From: Clavaria fumosa
Lineage: Eukaryota; Basidiomycota; Agaricomycetes; Agaricales; Clavariaceae
Direction: 5' to 3'
Assembly (NCBI GenBank): GCA_951802425.1
Contig: OX637796.1
Span: 1,488,001-1,552,000 of the forward strand
Length of the DNA: 64,000 bases
In this document: positions 1 to 10,755 of the stretch, piece by piece
Numbering within the stretch: the stretch's first letter is position 1
Layout of the letters: every line of letters starts with the position of its first letter
Notes under the pieces: generated by a model
What the model was told of the DNA's origin: nothing
Database searches by the model: none
The model's input: the letters and a program-made list of their open reading frames with translations, nothing else
Position numbers and translations under genes: made by a program

Positions 1-186
1 CATGTGGGACTGGCGAGGCAGCGCTGCATGGAGATGTGAAAAGGAAGAAGGGGAGAGCATGTGGAAGGGGGCAGGGGTGGTGGTGATGGTGTGGGAGCAA
101 CATGGGAGTGCGGATCACATGGTTAGGGGGGTGCACATGATTTCTTACATGTCCCCCTCCTGTAGTCCAACATCCCGATGGACCAT

Positions 187-741
187 TCAAGCTTCCAGAC
201 TTTCCTTGTGCTCACGCTGGGTTCGTGGTTCAGCTGGTGGCGGTTCGATTTCCATTGGGGGATCAACACTCGTGTCACGCATGTTGGGGATGAGGGGGTG
301 TTCGTAGGCATTGGTGGGGACGATCCACGGAGATATTACGTCAGTGGTGACTGGTATAACCCAGGGGGGGCCTCCTTGTCGGTGGTGCATGGCCCATTCT
401 TCTCAGAGGACTGGCTCGGGCGGTAGGGGAATTTCGAATCGTAGTTGTGAATTTCGACAGTTTAGCCAAAGTTCGACGAGGGCGGGGGAGGCGCATAGGA
501 TATGCCACTGTTGCTCGAACTCGAGTCCTCAAAGTTCACACCACATAGCTCAGCTGAAACTTGAGCTAAGTCGTTCGGCCATGCAGCGCAGCCACACGTC
601 GTCTTCGGGTTCGAGCAGCTCTCGGTTGCATCGGAACTGGGGCATGTGTGCCAGAGGGTTGTCCGACATGAGCGGAGGGGGGTCCAATCCCAGGCTTCGG
701 TGTGCTAGGGGGATCCAGACTGTGTCCAGGATGTGGTGCAT
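187..741 (-). pseudogene. Broken ORF downstream of the chromodomain, unrecognised
   Basis: Two or three minus-strand stretches (550-741, 341-532 and 187-390) look protein-like in composition, with proline-rich segments and phrases such as PPPLMSDNPLAHM and DDVWLRCMAE, but are broken by frameshifts. Their position after the chromodomain and before the expected 3' LTR fits an accessory third ORF of a Ty3 element. I do not recognise the product, and composition alone does not prove coding. Confidence 0.3.
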
Positions 742-1020
742 ACAAGCGGTGGTACTCGGTGATGAGGGTGGACCCTCAAGTGTAGTCAGTGCGGGCTGCA
801 GGCATGTAGTTTCGGTGGGAGGTGGGTGCGGTAGGTTCTGCAGCCATCCGCCAGATCAGCGAGCGAAGTACGGTGGCCCCGGGCTTCTGCAGTGTGGAGT
901 CTGAGGTGTCCGGTCGGGAGGCATTGTGGGGAGGTTAGAGAGGGGTGGCGATTGCTTAAGTGGCGTGATTCGGGGTTATATACTTTTTGCTCTTGCAGGG
1001 TCAAAGGAGTGTGTGAATCT

Positions 1021-1338
1021 TCATGCAAACGTAACAGTGAGGGCCCAGGCTGCTTGCGGGTGTTTGCAGTGGAAGTCTGCGATTGCGTCCGCGGCATCCT
1101 TCAGGTTCGCTTTCAGTTCCCACGTATTGTCCTCATGCAGGTAGTCAGCCCACTTTACTAGGTATTGTATTTTGTGTCCACGCTTCCGGCTCTTCAAGAC
1201 TTCTTCTACATCGTATTGCAGGTGCTCATCGATGAGTTCGGGTGGTGGGCATTTGTCCAGTCCCTGGTTTGGGAACTTTCCTTCTATATATGGCATGAGT
1301 AAGACCTCATTGAACACTGGGTGGATCTTCCACATCAC
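1021..1338 (-). pseudogene. Ty3 integrase C-terminus with chromodomain (fragment)
   Basis: About 105 residues remain. They begin with the conserved integrase tail motif (KIHPVFNEVLL, then PYIEG), pass through a proline-rich linker, and end in a chromodomain of the form YDVEEVLKSRK...YLVKWADY...NTWE. In chromoviruses this domain follows the integrase and is thought to guide integration by binding chromatin marks. The upstream catalytic core is missing, so the piece cannot be functional. The right-hand limit is where similarity stops; the first Met codons are probably not a real start. Confidence 0.8.
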
Positions 1339-2187
1339 AGCCCGGCCTCTGAGCGCAAAAATCGACTATATCTCGAGAACTACTGCTCTGATTGCCTCGC
1401 CGTTTCGACCAACGGATTCTACGCCTTCCATTACCCTGGAATACGGAGTTTTACGTCGTTAGCTGCTCGGACTGGCTCGCAGTGCGCCTGTCTCCATCTG
1501 AGACATTGTTCTCCTATTTCTCCAACATCTCATATCTTGGGATCCTGATTACGGATTCACTCCAAACTCTGTCAGACGCCTTGCGCCTACTGCATCCATC
1601 GTCGTACCAAGTTTCACACCGATCCGACCATCCGTTCCCGAGATCTGGCACTGTGCCCATTTCGCCTCCCAGACCATATCCCAGAGTTGCGAATATCTCA
1701 GTAACCACTGCTAGGATTCCCTTGATTCTTTGTGGACCCGGCCTACCATATTGTTTCTACCAGCACGCGGGGTTTCGCACGATTCGCATCAGTCGTTCGT
1801 CCACAATCGTCGTTTCCCATTTTGCCTCACAGACGCCCTCCTGTGACAAAATTCATCGTATCTCAACAACATCTTATCGTACCCATTTGCCATTTCGGGT
1901 GCCCATACTACACATCGACGCCCATCAGCTCCCCAAGTTCGCAGTAAATCGCATCCGTCGTTCCCTCGCAATCACCAATTTCATCATTGCCATTCAACTC
2001 CACCCATTTCGAATTTTCATCATATCTCACTCAGGACCATAGCTATCACCAAGCCCTTTGGCCGATCGATAGAGGCCCTATAGCCCCACCAGCCTACGGA
2101 GTTCGCGCAAAATCGCACTATCCCTTCCCTTGCCATCGCGATTTTTGTCACCCCTCTATTTCACATTTTTAGTCCTTTGTTGGAGAG
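1339..2187. other. Unassigned interval before the copia gag
   Basis: This 850-bp pyrimidine-rich stretch has no domain I recognise on either strand. A 216-residue plus-strand ORF (1392-2042) has no recognisable motifs and is probably chance. A copia 5' LTR and primer-binding site would be expected here, but nothing resembles the 3' LTR at 11903-12208. The copia 5' end was therefore probably lost or replaced by a rearrangement. Confidence 0.4.
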
Positions 2188-3883
2188 ATGTCTGGTTCTA
2201 TCCCAGATTTTCCTAAGCTGTCTGACAGCAATTATAAGGAGTGGAAGACTATTATGAAGTCTTCCCTCCAGGCTCTTGTGGAGAGTGGTGACTGGAGAGA
2301 GGACTAAGCCTGGTCCAGAGTCTGCAGACCTGGACAAGTTCTTGCAGGACTTTGACAAGGCTGCTGGGTGGTTAAAGATGAGGGTTGAGACAAGCCAGAT
2401 GGCTCATTTTGAGGGGTTTGAAGATGATCCCAAGGAGATTTGGGATAGGTTGGGTGCTGCCCATGTCTCCAAGAAGCCAGCACTTCACTTTAATGCCTAT
2501 GCTGAGCTCTTCTCCATCACAAAGGGGACAGAGGAGACTTCGATTGGGTTGATGGGAAGGATTGAGAGTGCTATGCAGGCAATTTGCTCTTTGAGGCCTG
2601 ACAGCTTTACTGTGGCAGAGTTGGATGATGAATTGCAGGCCATGGCAATGATTTGTGCCCTCCCAGCCGAGTACCAGGCCTTTCGCTCATCTCTCATGCT
2701 CCTGGACAAGATTGATAAGAGGACACTCCAGGAGGCCTTCAAAAACGAGGAGATCCAGCGCCAGCAGGCAGAGAATGCTTCCCCTGCCTCCCCAGCTCAT
2801 GCCCTCGCTGCCTCCACCTCTGGGGCAAAGCAGAATACTCCCAGACCTCGCACCTTGTATAATTGTGACTTCTGTGGAAGAGTTGGACACACCATGGATA
2901 GGTGCAAGCAGTTTGCTGCTGCTCAAAGGGAGGCCAGATGGAAGGCTCAGGGACAGGGGATGAGTGGAAGGACTGGGAATTCTGGACAGCAAGCTGCTCC
3001 AGCCCAGGAGTTTGCAGGGAATGCAAGTCTTTGCTCCCCTGAATCTTTGGGAAAGACTGACATGGAATGGACTGCAGACTCAGGTGCCTCAGCTCACATG
3101 ACTCCAAACAGGCACTATATCCATCAATATTCACCTTATTCTGTTCCTATTCATTTGGCTGATGGAAATGTGGTCTATTCAAAGGGAGTAGGTGTGGTGC
3201 ACTTTATACCTGATGTAGGAGGCAAGGATGCGAAGATTGTGACATTTACTCGTGTCCTGCATGTTCCAGACCTTGACAGCAGCCTCCTGTCCATCCTATA
3301 CCTCACCCGCCACTGCCACTATGTTGTGTCCATTGATTCTTTGTTCCTGTACTTTGGACAGAATGGCCAAGTCAAATTCACTGCCTCTATTCACCCCAAC
3401 AACAATGCTTCCCTCAATGGCAGAACTGAAGTAGTGAGAGAGCAAGCCTGCTTGTCAGCAACACCTCCTATGGATTATGCTCTGTGGCATTGTCGTTTAG
3501 CACATCAGAACATGGATGGAGTAATGAGAATGGCCAGGGATTCTTTGGTCACTGGACTTAGGCTGCAGTCCAAGTCTTTACCAACTGGGTTTTGTGAGCC
3601 ATGTCTAGCTGGAAAGATGCATGCCAATCCATTCCCTTTGTCCCAGCACAGGGCTACTGAGCTGTTGGAACTGGTGCATTCTGATGTTCATGGTCCATTG
3701 AGTGTTAGAACACACTCTGGATATTGCTATTGGGTCACATTTATTGATGATGCCTCAAGGTTCTGGGTGGTTTACTTGCTAAAGGCAAAGAGTGAAGTGT
3801 TTACTGCATACAAGCAATTTCAAGCTTATGCAGAGAGGTATTTGGGATGCAAGGTCAGAACAATTAGAGATGACAAAGGGGGG
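2188..3883 (+). pseudogene. Copia Gag, protease and N-terminal integrase (frameshifted)
   Basis: The first frame opens at ATG 2188 (MSGSIPDFPKLSDSNYKEW) and runs into a TAA near 2305. The rest of Gag continues in the next frame, so a 1-nt shift lies between about 2276 and 2305. Gag carries a CCHC knuckle (CDFCGRVGHTMDRC, near 2866-2907). The protease motif WTADSGASAHMT follows near 3068, then the integrase zinc-binding H-H-C-C region (3485-3620) and the first catalytic Asp in LVHSDVHGPL. The second catalytic block (RDDKGG) is hit by a second frameshift: a run of six G at 3878-3883 where the family reading frame needs seven. Confidence 0.85.
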
Positions 3884-5010
3884 AGTACATGTCCAATGCC
3901 TTTCTACATGACACTTTGGCTGAAGGTGTGCAGAGACAGCACACAACCAGAAATCGTCCTCAGCAGAATGGTGTGGCAGAGCAAGCCAATCGCACTATAC
4001 AGGATGGAATAACCACCCTGCTGCAGGAATCTGGGTTACCTGTGCAATTCTGGGGAGAGGCACTTGCAGCCTTTGTGCATGTGAGGAATAGATGTGCCAC
4101 TTCAACTCTGAATGGTGCAACACCATACACTCTGTGGCACAAGAAGAAACCTGATGTGTCCCATTTGAGAGTCTGGGGTTGCCAGGCATATGTGCATGTG
4201 CAGAAGGACAAGAGGTCACTTCTTGGTTCACACATGGAGAAATGCATCTTCATTGGATATCCAGAGGGCTACAAGGGTTGGAAGTTTTATAACCCTACCA
4301 CCAAGAAAACAGTGATCAGTGAGAGGGCTGAGTTTGATGAACATTACTTCCCTCATAAGAGACATCACCAGCAGGACAGTTTGCCAAGGGTAACCAACAC
4401 TCCAGTCCCTGGGCCAGTCTCTGAGTATATCCAAGTAATGGATGAGCATGATTTGGATGCACATGGTAATCCTATGGCAATCCCTCCAGTGAGAGAGGAG
4501 TCTCCAGTTCCTGAGGTTCACACTCCCAGTCCACCACTTGCTCTGAGACGAGAGCCTCGTCTCAGGAGGCCTCCTGGTGAATGGTGGAAAGTTAGACCTG
4601 AACCTGAACCCATGGTTGAGGGGACTTCTTCACCTTCAGGAGATGAGCTGAACCTAGGAGAGAATGAGGAGGAGGAGGAAGTGGTTGAATTTGCTGGTCT
4701 TGCTTCTGGAGCAGACCCACACAACTATGCACAGGCAATGAAATGTCCTGATGCTCATCTTTGGCAGAAGGCATGTGAGGAAGAGTACCAAATGCATTTG
4801 GAGAATGGTACTTGGGAATTGGTGAAGTTGCCTCCTGGAAGGAAGGCCATTGGATCAGGATGGGTGTTTAAGGTGAAAAGGAAGGCAGATGGGAGCATTG
4901 AGAGATACAAGGCTCATTTTGTGGCCAAGGGATATAGCCAGAGGCCTGGACTGGATTACACTGAAGTGTTTGCTCCTACCAGTCGTGCTCCTGCTATCAG
5001 GCTTATCTTG
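3884..5010 (+). pseudogene. Copia integrase C-terminus and N-terminal reverse transcriptase
   Basis: Continues the polyprotein in the shifted frame: EYMSNAF, then QQNGVAEQANRT with the third integrase catalytic residue (Glu), then the copia integrase tail with CIFIGYPEGYKGWKFY. A long acidic and proline-rich linker follows. The reverse transcriptase begins at GSGWVFKVKRKADGS near 4855. The frame is cut at 5010 inside the phrase RLIL, where the insertion starts; it picks up at 11121 without loss once the duplicated TATCTTG is removed. Confidence 0.85.
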
Positions 5011-5126
5011 TTGGTTGTAATCACTGCAAGACCAAAACCTGGTTAAAATCACCATATGAAACACCCTGAGAAGTGGCGAATAGCAATGGTTTCCTAGGTG
5101 AAAATCACCAGGACTTGTTGATAATC

Positions 5127-5987
5127 TGTCATGGCCCTATCCAGTTACCCAGCCACCTCCGAAACACCTGCAATTACCTCCAATACATCTCTGATGTATC
5201 TCCGCTCCAACTCTGGCACCCCCGCTCCGACTCCGCCTTCTCTGCTCCAATTCTGCTCTGTCTCCACTCCAGGGTCCGAAACTCCAGTCCGGACTTTCAT
5301 CGGACTTCGATATTGGTCCTTCGGACCAAATGGACTTTGTTTCTAGCATGTTCCTTGGTGCTAGTCCATGGTTAGTAACCATTGGGACGATGCCCACTAC
5401 CCATGGGAACTTATTCTTTGCCTTACATGTATATCATCTATGCCTTTCTCACTCCTCAGGTGAAATTATTGTAGATATTTGATATATTCATGTTTCACAG
5501 TCTGCCCTATGCCCTACCCAAGTAGCATATAAGCCCCCATGTATCTCCATGATCCTCAGTTCGAATATTAATGTTATTTCTGGTCCTTGTCACTTGGTCT
5601 GTGCATTAAGGGACTTCGTCCTCACTGTTCTCGACAGTCCCGATGAGTTCCGCAAAACTCCGGCGGACTCCAACGGACTCCAGGTGATTTCCTTTCCCTT
5701 TGGACTTCATCCTTCCTTGTCCTGGAAAGCAAAGTACCAGCAAGGTTAAATTGGGACATGTATACACGTGGTGGCACAACCCATAAGTTGAGGCCATAGT
5801 CCCACCCCCTTTGACCTCCTTCTAGTCCTTCTAGCTTTTGTGTAGAGGAGAACTCCTTACGCAACTCCGATCTGGACTCTGACCGGACTCCACTCTGCTC
5901 CGGCTTTGCCTTTGCCACCCTCCTTTTTGGTCTCCTCTACACTACCACCCCTACTCCTGCTTTGAAGCAAAGAATCAGATCTTAACA
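5127..5987 (+). repeat. 5' LTR of CTCCG element copy 1 (alpha type)
   Basis: An 861-bp LTR, starting TGTCATGGCCC and ending TTAACA. It holds a TATA box (TATAAG at 5528-5533). Thirty nucleotides from the start of that box lies the 11-mer AGTTCGAATAT (5558-5568), which is the exact reverse complement of the primer-binding site. Apart from its CTCCG-rich flanks, the central part is ordinary sequence conserved among all copies. Confidence 0.9.
5528..5568 (+). promoter_or_regulatory. LTR core promoter: TATA box and predicted transcript 5' end
   Basis: TATAAG at 5528 is followed 30 nt later by AGTTCGAATAT. If transcription starts at that A, the first 11 nt of the RNA can pair with the primer-binding site at 5990-6000. 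The spacing is what a TATA-directed start would give. The start site itself is inferred. Confidence 0.6.
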
Positions 5988-5989
5988 GT

Positions 5990-6000
5990 ATATTCGAACT
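5990..6000 (+). promoter_or_regulatory. Primer-binding site, complementary to the element's own LTR
   Basis: ATATTCGAACT lies 2 nt after the 5' LTR and pairs perfectly over 11 nt with AGTTCGAATAT at 5558-5568. I see no fit to a tRNA 3' end (no TGG start). This matches the self-priming arrangement known from Tf1 of fission yeast. Confidence 0.65.
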
Positions 6001-8607
6001 AACAACCTCGTGTATACAACTGGTCCTTTGCTTGCCCTTTGTGCTGCTGCTGCCTTGCTCCTTGCTGCAAAAGCCAAAGGTCCGATCCGAACCTCCGATC
6101 CGAAACTCCACTCCGAAGCTCCGGTCTGTTCGAGCGCACTTCGTGTGCATTTGCTCTGGACCTGGATTTGCCACAAGCCGTCTGTCCACGGCGATACAAC
6201 TAGGACATTTTCCTAACCTCCAATCTGAAACTCTGATCCATAACTCCGATCCGCACCTCCGATCCACACCTCCGATCCGCACCTCCGATCCACACCTCCG
6301 ATCTGCACCTCTGATCCGAAACTCCGCTCCGAAACTCCAGTCCGTTCAAGCACACTTTGTGTGCATTTGCTCCAGACCTGGATTTGCCACAAGCCATCTG
6401 TCCACGGCAATACAACTAGGACATTTTCCAAAGCCCAGCCAACAATTCCCAGTGCTCCTTAGCTCATCTCCTTCATGTTGGGAGAATTGAGGCAGGAAAA
6501 CACCGAATGCTGGACTTCCGAACTCTGGCCCCCTGTTCCTGGGTTCTCCCTGGCTCGCCTCCTTCATATCTCATGTTGCGAGGCTCCGAGACGGGAAACT
6601 CCGAACTCTGGATATCCGGACTCCGTCTCTTGCCACTCCGAGATGGGGAATGCTGGATATCCAGTCTCTGGCTCTTGTCTGTGCTTTCCTTGTGCTCGTT
6701 TCCTTCGTGGATTACCATGTTGCGAAACTCCGAGACGGGAAATGCCAAACTCCAAGCCCCAGACTCCCAAAGCTCTGAACCTCCGAACTCCAGAACTCCG
6801 ATATTGCTCTATTTTGAGCTTTCCTTGCGCTCGTTTCCTGCATGGATTACCATGTTGCGAAACTCCGAGACAGGAAATGCTGAACTCCGAGCTCCAGACC
6901 CCCAAAACTCCGAACCTCTGAACTCCGGAACTCCGATATTGCTCCTTTTTGAGCTGTCCTTGTGCTCGTTTCCTTTGTGGATTACCACATTGCGAAACTC
7001 CGAGACGGGAAATGCCAAATGCCGAGCACCAAAGTTCCAAACTGCAGACCTCTGAACTCCGGACACTTTGTCTTGCTTCGTGGCCCACTGTCTTGTCTCG
7101 ACATGGCCCTCTGAACTCTGATCTTGTCCCCTTGTGTGACTTGGTCCTTTGGACACCTGGCTGTACCATATACAATCCGCTGATTGTCCAGTGTACAAGC
7201 CTAACAATTCAAGGACTCCCGCACTTGCGGATATCTGACTCCGAAACTCCGATCCGACTCCAGCCCGATCCGGGCACGGACTCCGATGGGCGCTTGGCCA
7301 GCGCATACTCCGGACCTACTCCGGAACTCCGACTCCGGGACTCCGATTCTATCCTTGCTGCAGCGAGTCCGAATCTGGACCCAATTCTGGATGCTGCCCA
7401 CTGTGGTTGCATCACCAGTTCTCAGGATTGCTATCTTGTGAACACATCTGTCCAGCGAGGTTGCTCATGCAATCCTTGCTACTCTGAACTACTCTGAACT
7501 CCTCTGACATGGTCTCGGACCTCCACGCCACATCTCCACACAGCTCCGGACCACTCCGCACTCGCATTCTCGGACTCCGCATCTCCGAAACTCCGAAATT
7601 CCGCCCTCCTCTGATACTCTGAAAACTCCGAAATTCCAAAATTATGTTCCTTTGCTACATTGTTATGCTTCCTATGTCCCTATGTTTCCTGTTTACTCCA
7701 ATCCTCACAATCCCAAAACTCCAAAACTCTGCTTTTTTCTGATTCTTTAATACTCTGATACTCTGACTTCCCTTGACTTTACAAAAAACTCCGAAATCTT
7801 GTCCATACAATGTTGCCTTTTGTACAACTCCAACACTCCTTGTTTCCTGTTTTTGTTCTACTCTTCTGTCTACTCTAGCCCACTTCTTCACAATCCCTCA
7901 GTAAAACTTGGGAAATTTTTTCTTAAGATAAAAAATTTTTGTAGGAGGGGGGGGTGAGTGAACTTACAATAGGTCCTCACAGCCTCCCAGCATCTCTGAC
8001 CTTTTCTGCCCCCTCCTCCACACTTTGCTACCTCCGCGCCTCCGCTCTGCACCTCTGCACCTCCACTCTGCACCTCCGCACCTCCGCTCTGCTACTCCGC
8101 TGCTCTGACTCCAACTCTGCTACCTCTGCACCTCTCCTCCGAGACTCTGACTCCATTTCCACACCTCTGCACCTCTGCTCCAAACCTCCAAAACTCCGAT
8201 TCCCTTACCTCTGCTCCAACTCCGATTCCGCACCTCCGCTCCAACTCCGATTCCACACCTCTGCACTCCACTCCAAAACTCCAAAATTCAATTCTGCACC
8301 TCCACTCATCTCTGATTCCTCCCTCCACACTTCTACTCCTCTGTACCTCCACTCTGAATCTCCAAAACTCCAACTCCCTCACCTCCACACCTCTGCTCAA
8401 AAACTCCGAAGCTCCCAAACTCCGATTCTCTCAGCTCCACACCTCTGCTTCACATCTCCGACACCCTCTGACCCATCCGCACCATCTCCGACCTGCTCCA
8501 GACCTCCGACTCCAACTCCAGCCCCAGTTCCACCCACCTCCAACTCCAACTCTCTCCAACCCACACAGTGAAATACTGTCACTTAAGGGTCTTGAGGGCT
8601 CGACCCT

Positions 8608-8620
8608 AAGAGGGGGATAC
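8608..8620 (+). promoter_or_regulatory. Polypurine tract of CTCCG element copy 1
   Basis: AAGAGGGGGATAC directly precedes the TG of the 3' LTR, the expected plus-strand priming site of an LTR element. It is preserved before the other 3' LTRs at 47109, 48511 and, in reverse, at 58057. Confidence 0.8.
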
Positions 8621-9479
8621 TGTCACGGCCCTATCCAGTTACCCAGCCACCTCCGAAACACCTGCAATTACCTCCAATACATCTCCGATGTATCTCCGCT
8701 CCAACTCCGGCACCCCCGCTCCGACTCCGCCTTCTCTGCTCCAATTCTGCTCTGTCTCTGCTCCGGGGTCCGAAACTCCGGTCTGGACTTTCGTCGGACT
8801 TCGATATTGGTCCTTCGGACCAAATGGACTTTGTTTCTAGCATGTTCCTTAGTGCTAGTCCATGGTTAGTAACCATTGGGACGATGCCCACTACCCATGG
8901 GAACTTATTCTTTGCCTTACATGTATCATCTATGCCTTTCTCACTCCTCAGGTGAAATTATTGTAGATATTTGATATATTCATGTTTCACAGTCTGCCCT
9001 ATGCCCTACCCTAGTAGCATATAAGCCCCCATGTATCTCCATGATCCTCAGTTCGAATATTAATGTTATTTCTGGTCCTTGTCACTTGGTCTGTGCGTTA
9101 AGGGACTTCGTCCTCACTGTTCTCGACAGTCCCGACGAGTTCCGCAAAACTCCGGCGGACTCCGACGGACTCCAGGCGATTTCCTTTCCCTTTGGACTTC
9201 ATCCTTCCTTGTCCTGGAAAGCAAAGTACCAGCAAGGTTAAATTGGGACACGTATACACGTGGTGGCACAACCCATAAGTTGAGGCCATAGTCCCACCCC
9301 CTTTGACCTCCTTCTAGTCCTTCTAGCTTTTGTGTAGAGGAGAACTCCTTACGCAACTCCGATCCGGACTCCGACCAGACTCCGCTCCGCTCCGGCTTTG
9401 CCTTTGCCACCCTCCTTTTTGGTCTCCTCTACACTACCACCCCTACTCCTGCTTTGAAGCAAAGAATCAGATCTTAACA
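8621..9479 (+). repeat. 3' LTR of CTCCG element copy 1 (alpha type)
   Basis: An 859-bp LTR with the same ends and the same TATA and 11-mer arrangement as the 5' copy. The following TAATC (9480-9484) is the right-hand target duplication. Confidence 0.9.
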
Positions 9480-9484
9480 TAATC

Positions 9485-10080
9485 ACATCTTTATTGGGTA
9501 CATGAAATGGGTGATTTTCGCCACTTATATGACCGAATTCACCTGCTGTTCTCTGGGTGATTATTCCTACAGTACAGGTGTCTTTTAAGCTGATTTTTAA
9601 TGGTGAATTTCACTATATCATAAGTGCATTTTAAGCTGATCTAATGGGTTAATTTCACAATAGTTTTTGGGTCATCTCAACCATAATCTGAGGTGCTTTT
9701 CACTATCTTTCTCTGCAAGAAATTGCACAAAATTAATTTGTTGATGATATCTTGAAACTGTATTGGTTGATAATCAGGTACATCAAATGGGTTATTTTTC
9801 AGCACATATATGACCAAATTCACCTGCTGCTCTCCAGGTGAATGTCACTGCTATCAAGCACATTTTAACCTGATATTTGAGGTGGCTTCTACATACTTTT
9901 AGTGATTTTAACTATGTCTCCAGGTATTTTTTTAGCCTCTAAATTATGCACTCAATGGGAGTTGAACTCAAGTGCTCATGGAATTGGACTTAACCCATAA
10001 CTGCTATGTTACCCATTACACTACAGTCCCCATCTAGACAATAAAATTTTGTGGCTTAATGTCACTCACATTGAGAGATG
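9485..10080. other. Non-coding part of the 6.1-kb insertion
   Basis: No gene is seen. A segment containing TATATGACC, AATTCACCTGCTG and a preceding GTACAT(G/C)AAATGGGT occurs twice, about 280 bp apart. On the minus strand, 9947-10031 resembles a tRNA-derived sequence: a box-A-like TAGTGTAATGGG and a box-B-like GAGTTCAACTCC, about 45 nt apart. The acceptor ends do not pair, so at best it is a relic. Confidence 0.4.
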
Positions 10081-10460
10081 TATCACTCAATATCCTCCAG
10101 TTTAATATCACTTAGATTGAGGGGTGTATTGTATCACTCAAAGTCCTCCAGTTTAATCACTCAAATTAAAAGGTGTATTATATCACTGAATATCCTTCAG
10201 TTTAATATCACTCAAATTCATGGGGTGTATTGTATCACTCAATATCCTCCAGCTTAATATCACTCAAATTGAAGGTGTTTTGTATCACTCAATATCCTTC
10301 AGTTTAATATCACCCAAATCAAGGGGTGTATTGTATCACTCAATATCCTCCAGCTTAATATCACTCGAATTAAGGGGGCCATTGTATCACTCAATATTCC
10401 CCAGTTTAATATCACTCAAATTGATGGGTGTGTTGTATCACTCAATATCCTCCAGCTCAA
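10081..10460 (+). repeat. Tandem array, about eight units of roughly 51 bp
   Basis: The phrase TATCACTCAATATCCTCCAG recurs, with small changes, at about 10081, 10132, 10179, 10232, 10283, 10334, 10385 and 10436. The spacing is 47-53 bp. It belongs to the 6.1-kb insertion. An ORF across it only reflects the repeat. Confidence 0.85.
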
Positions 10461-10560
10461 TATCCCTTAATTCCAAAATCACCCATCACCTGTTTTTTGG
10501 GTGAAAGTCTTGAATCATCTGTCCAGATGGTGATATCAACCTGCTATTGGGTCCATAGTG

Positions 10561-10755
10561 AATGTAGGCAACCACACAGTCACCTGTTCTGCCCCCTGTT
10601 GAGGTGGGTTAGGTTTACAGTTTGGACCTGGGGTATTTAGCCTATCCCCAGCTCCTATTGGACTGAGACCATATAGCTCAGTGGCTAAGAGCACCTGACA
10701 TGTATCTGGGAGGTCCTGGGTTCAATTCCCTGTGTGGTCACTTTTCTTACTCAAT
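10561..10755 (+). repeat. SINE-like 195-bp unit, copy 1
   Basis: A unit starting AATGTAGGCAACCACACAG and ending TTACTCAATA that contains a tRNA-like segment at 10667-10740. It is repeated directly and almost unchanged at 10925-11120. Confidence 0.7.
10667..10740 (+). ncRNA. tRNA-like sequence, copy 1 (probably SINE head)
   Basis: Exactly 74 nt in cloverleaf order: a 7-bp acceptor stem (GACCATA with TGTGGTC), a D arm (GCTC/GAGC), an anticodon arm, a 5-nt variable loop, a T arm with TTCAATT loop, and a discriminator A. Box A (TAGCTCAGTGGC) and box B (GGTTCAATTCC) fit RNA polymerase III promoters, and TTTT follows at once. Against a working tRNA, the anticodon stem is weak, position 33 is A instead of U, and the T stem has a T-T mismatch. 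It is best read as a tRNA-derived SINE promoter; the parent tRNA is uncertain. Confidence 0.55.

Larger units (their letters stand above)
1..1338 (-). mobile_element. 3' remnant of a chromodomain Ty3 element
   Basis: A minus-strand remnant whose only firmly recognisable part is the integrase tail plus chromodomain at 1021-1338. Downstream of that tail (towards base 1) are broken open stretches that may be a terminal accessory ORF. The integrase core that should lie just to the right is absent, so the element is truncated at about 1338. The decayed Ty3 pol at 12209-13790 has the same orientation and stops at the start of the integrase core, so the two could be ends of one element split by the copia insertion, with the core lost. 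That link is inference. Confidence 0.6.
5988..8620 (+). repeat. Interior of the CTCCG element: degenerate pentamer field and tandem units
   Basis: The interior is built largely from variants of CTCCG, CTCCGA and CTCCGC. Parts are ordered: a direct duplication about 218 bp apart (around 6126-6215 and 6346-6432, containing TTTGCCACAAGCC), short CCTCCGATCCGCA units between them (6240-6330), and three tandem units of about 135 bp (starts near 6721, 6856 and 6991, each with GATTACCATGTTGCGAAACT-like sequence). The last 600 bp is a denser CTCCGC/CTCTGC array. ORFs in several frames are low-complexity shadows and are not annotated as genes. Confidence 0.8.
5127..9479 (+). mobile_element. Non-autonomous CTCCG-rich LTR retroelement, copy 1 (complete)
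   Basis: The element is bounded by TG...CA LTRs of 861 and 859 bp (alpha type, starting TGTCACGG and ending CAGATCTTAACA) and flanked by the 5-bp duplication TAATC (5122-5126 and 9480-9484). A polypurine tract (8608-8620) touches the 3' LTR, and a primer-binding site lies 2 nt inside the 5' LTR. The 2.6-kb interior contains no reverse transcriptase, integrase or protease; it is a drifting field of CTCCG-type pentamers. It must be mobilised in trans. The tract-LTR junction resembles that of the Ty3 elements in this window, so a Ty3-type helper is likely (inference). Confidence 0.9.

Noticed and set aside
311..904. 197-residue plus-strand ORF
   Set aside because: It lies antisense to the Ty3 remnant and is rich in Ser, Arg and Gly, as expected for a shadow frame.
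1392..2042. 216-residue plus-strand ORF upstream of copia gag
   Set aside because: No recognisable motif, unusual composition, and competing ORFs in other frames. Probably chance in a pyrimidine-rich stretch.
2276..2305. Programmed frameshift in copia gag
   Set aside because: Copia elements normally keep Gag and Pol in one frame, the shift lies near the start of Gag, and the element has other damage. Simple decay is the better explanation.
10667..10740. Functional tRNA gene
   Set aside because: The cloverleaf length and promoter boxes are right, but position 33 is A, the anticodon stem is weak, and the sequence is duplicated inside a mobile insertion. Kept as a SINE-like tRNA relic.
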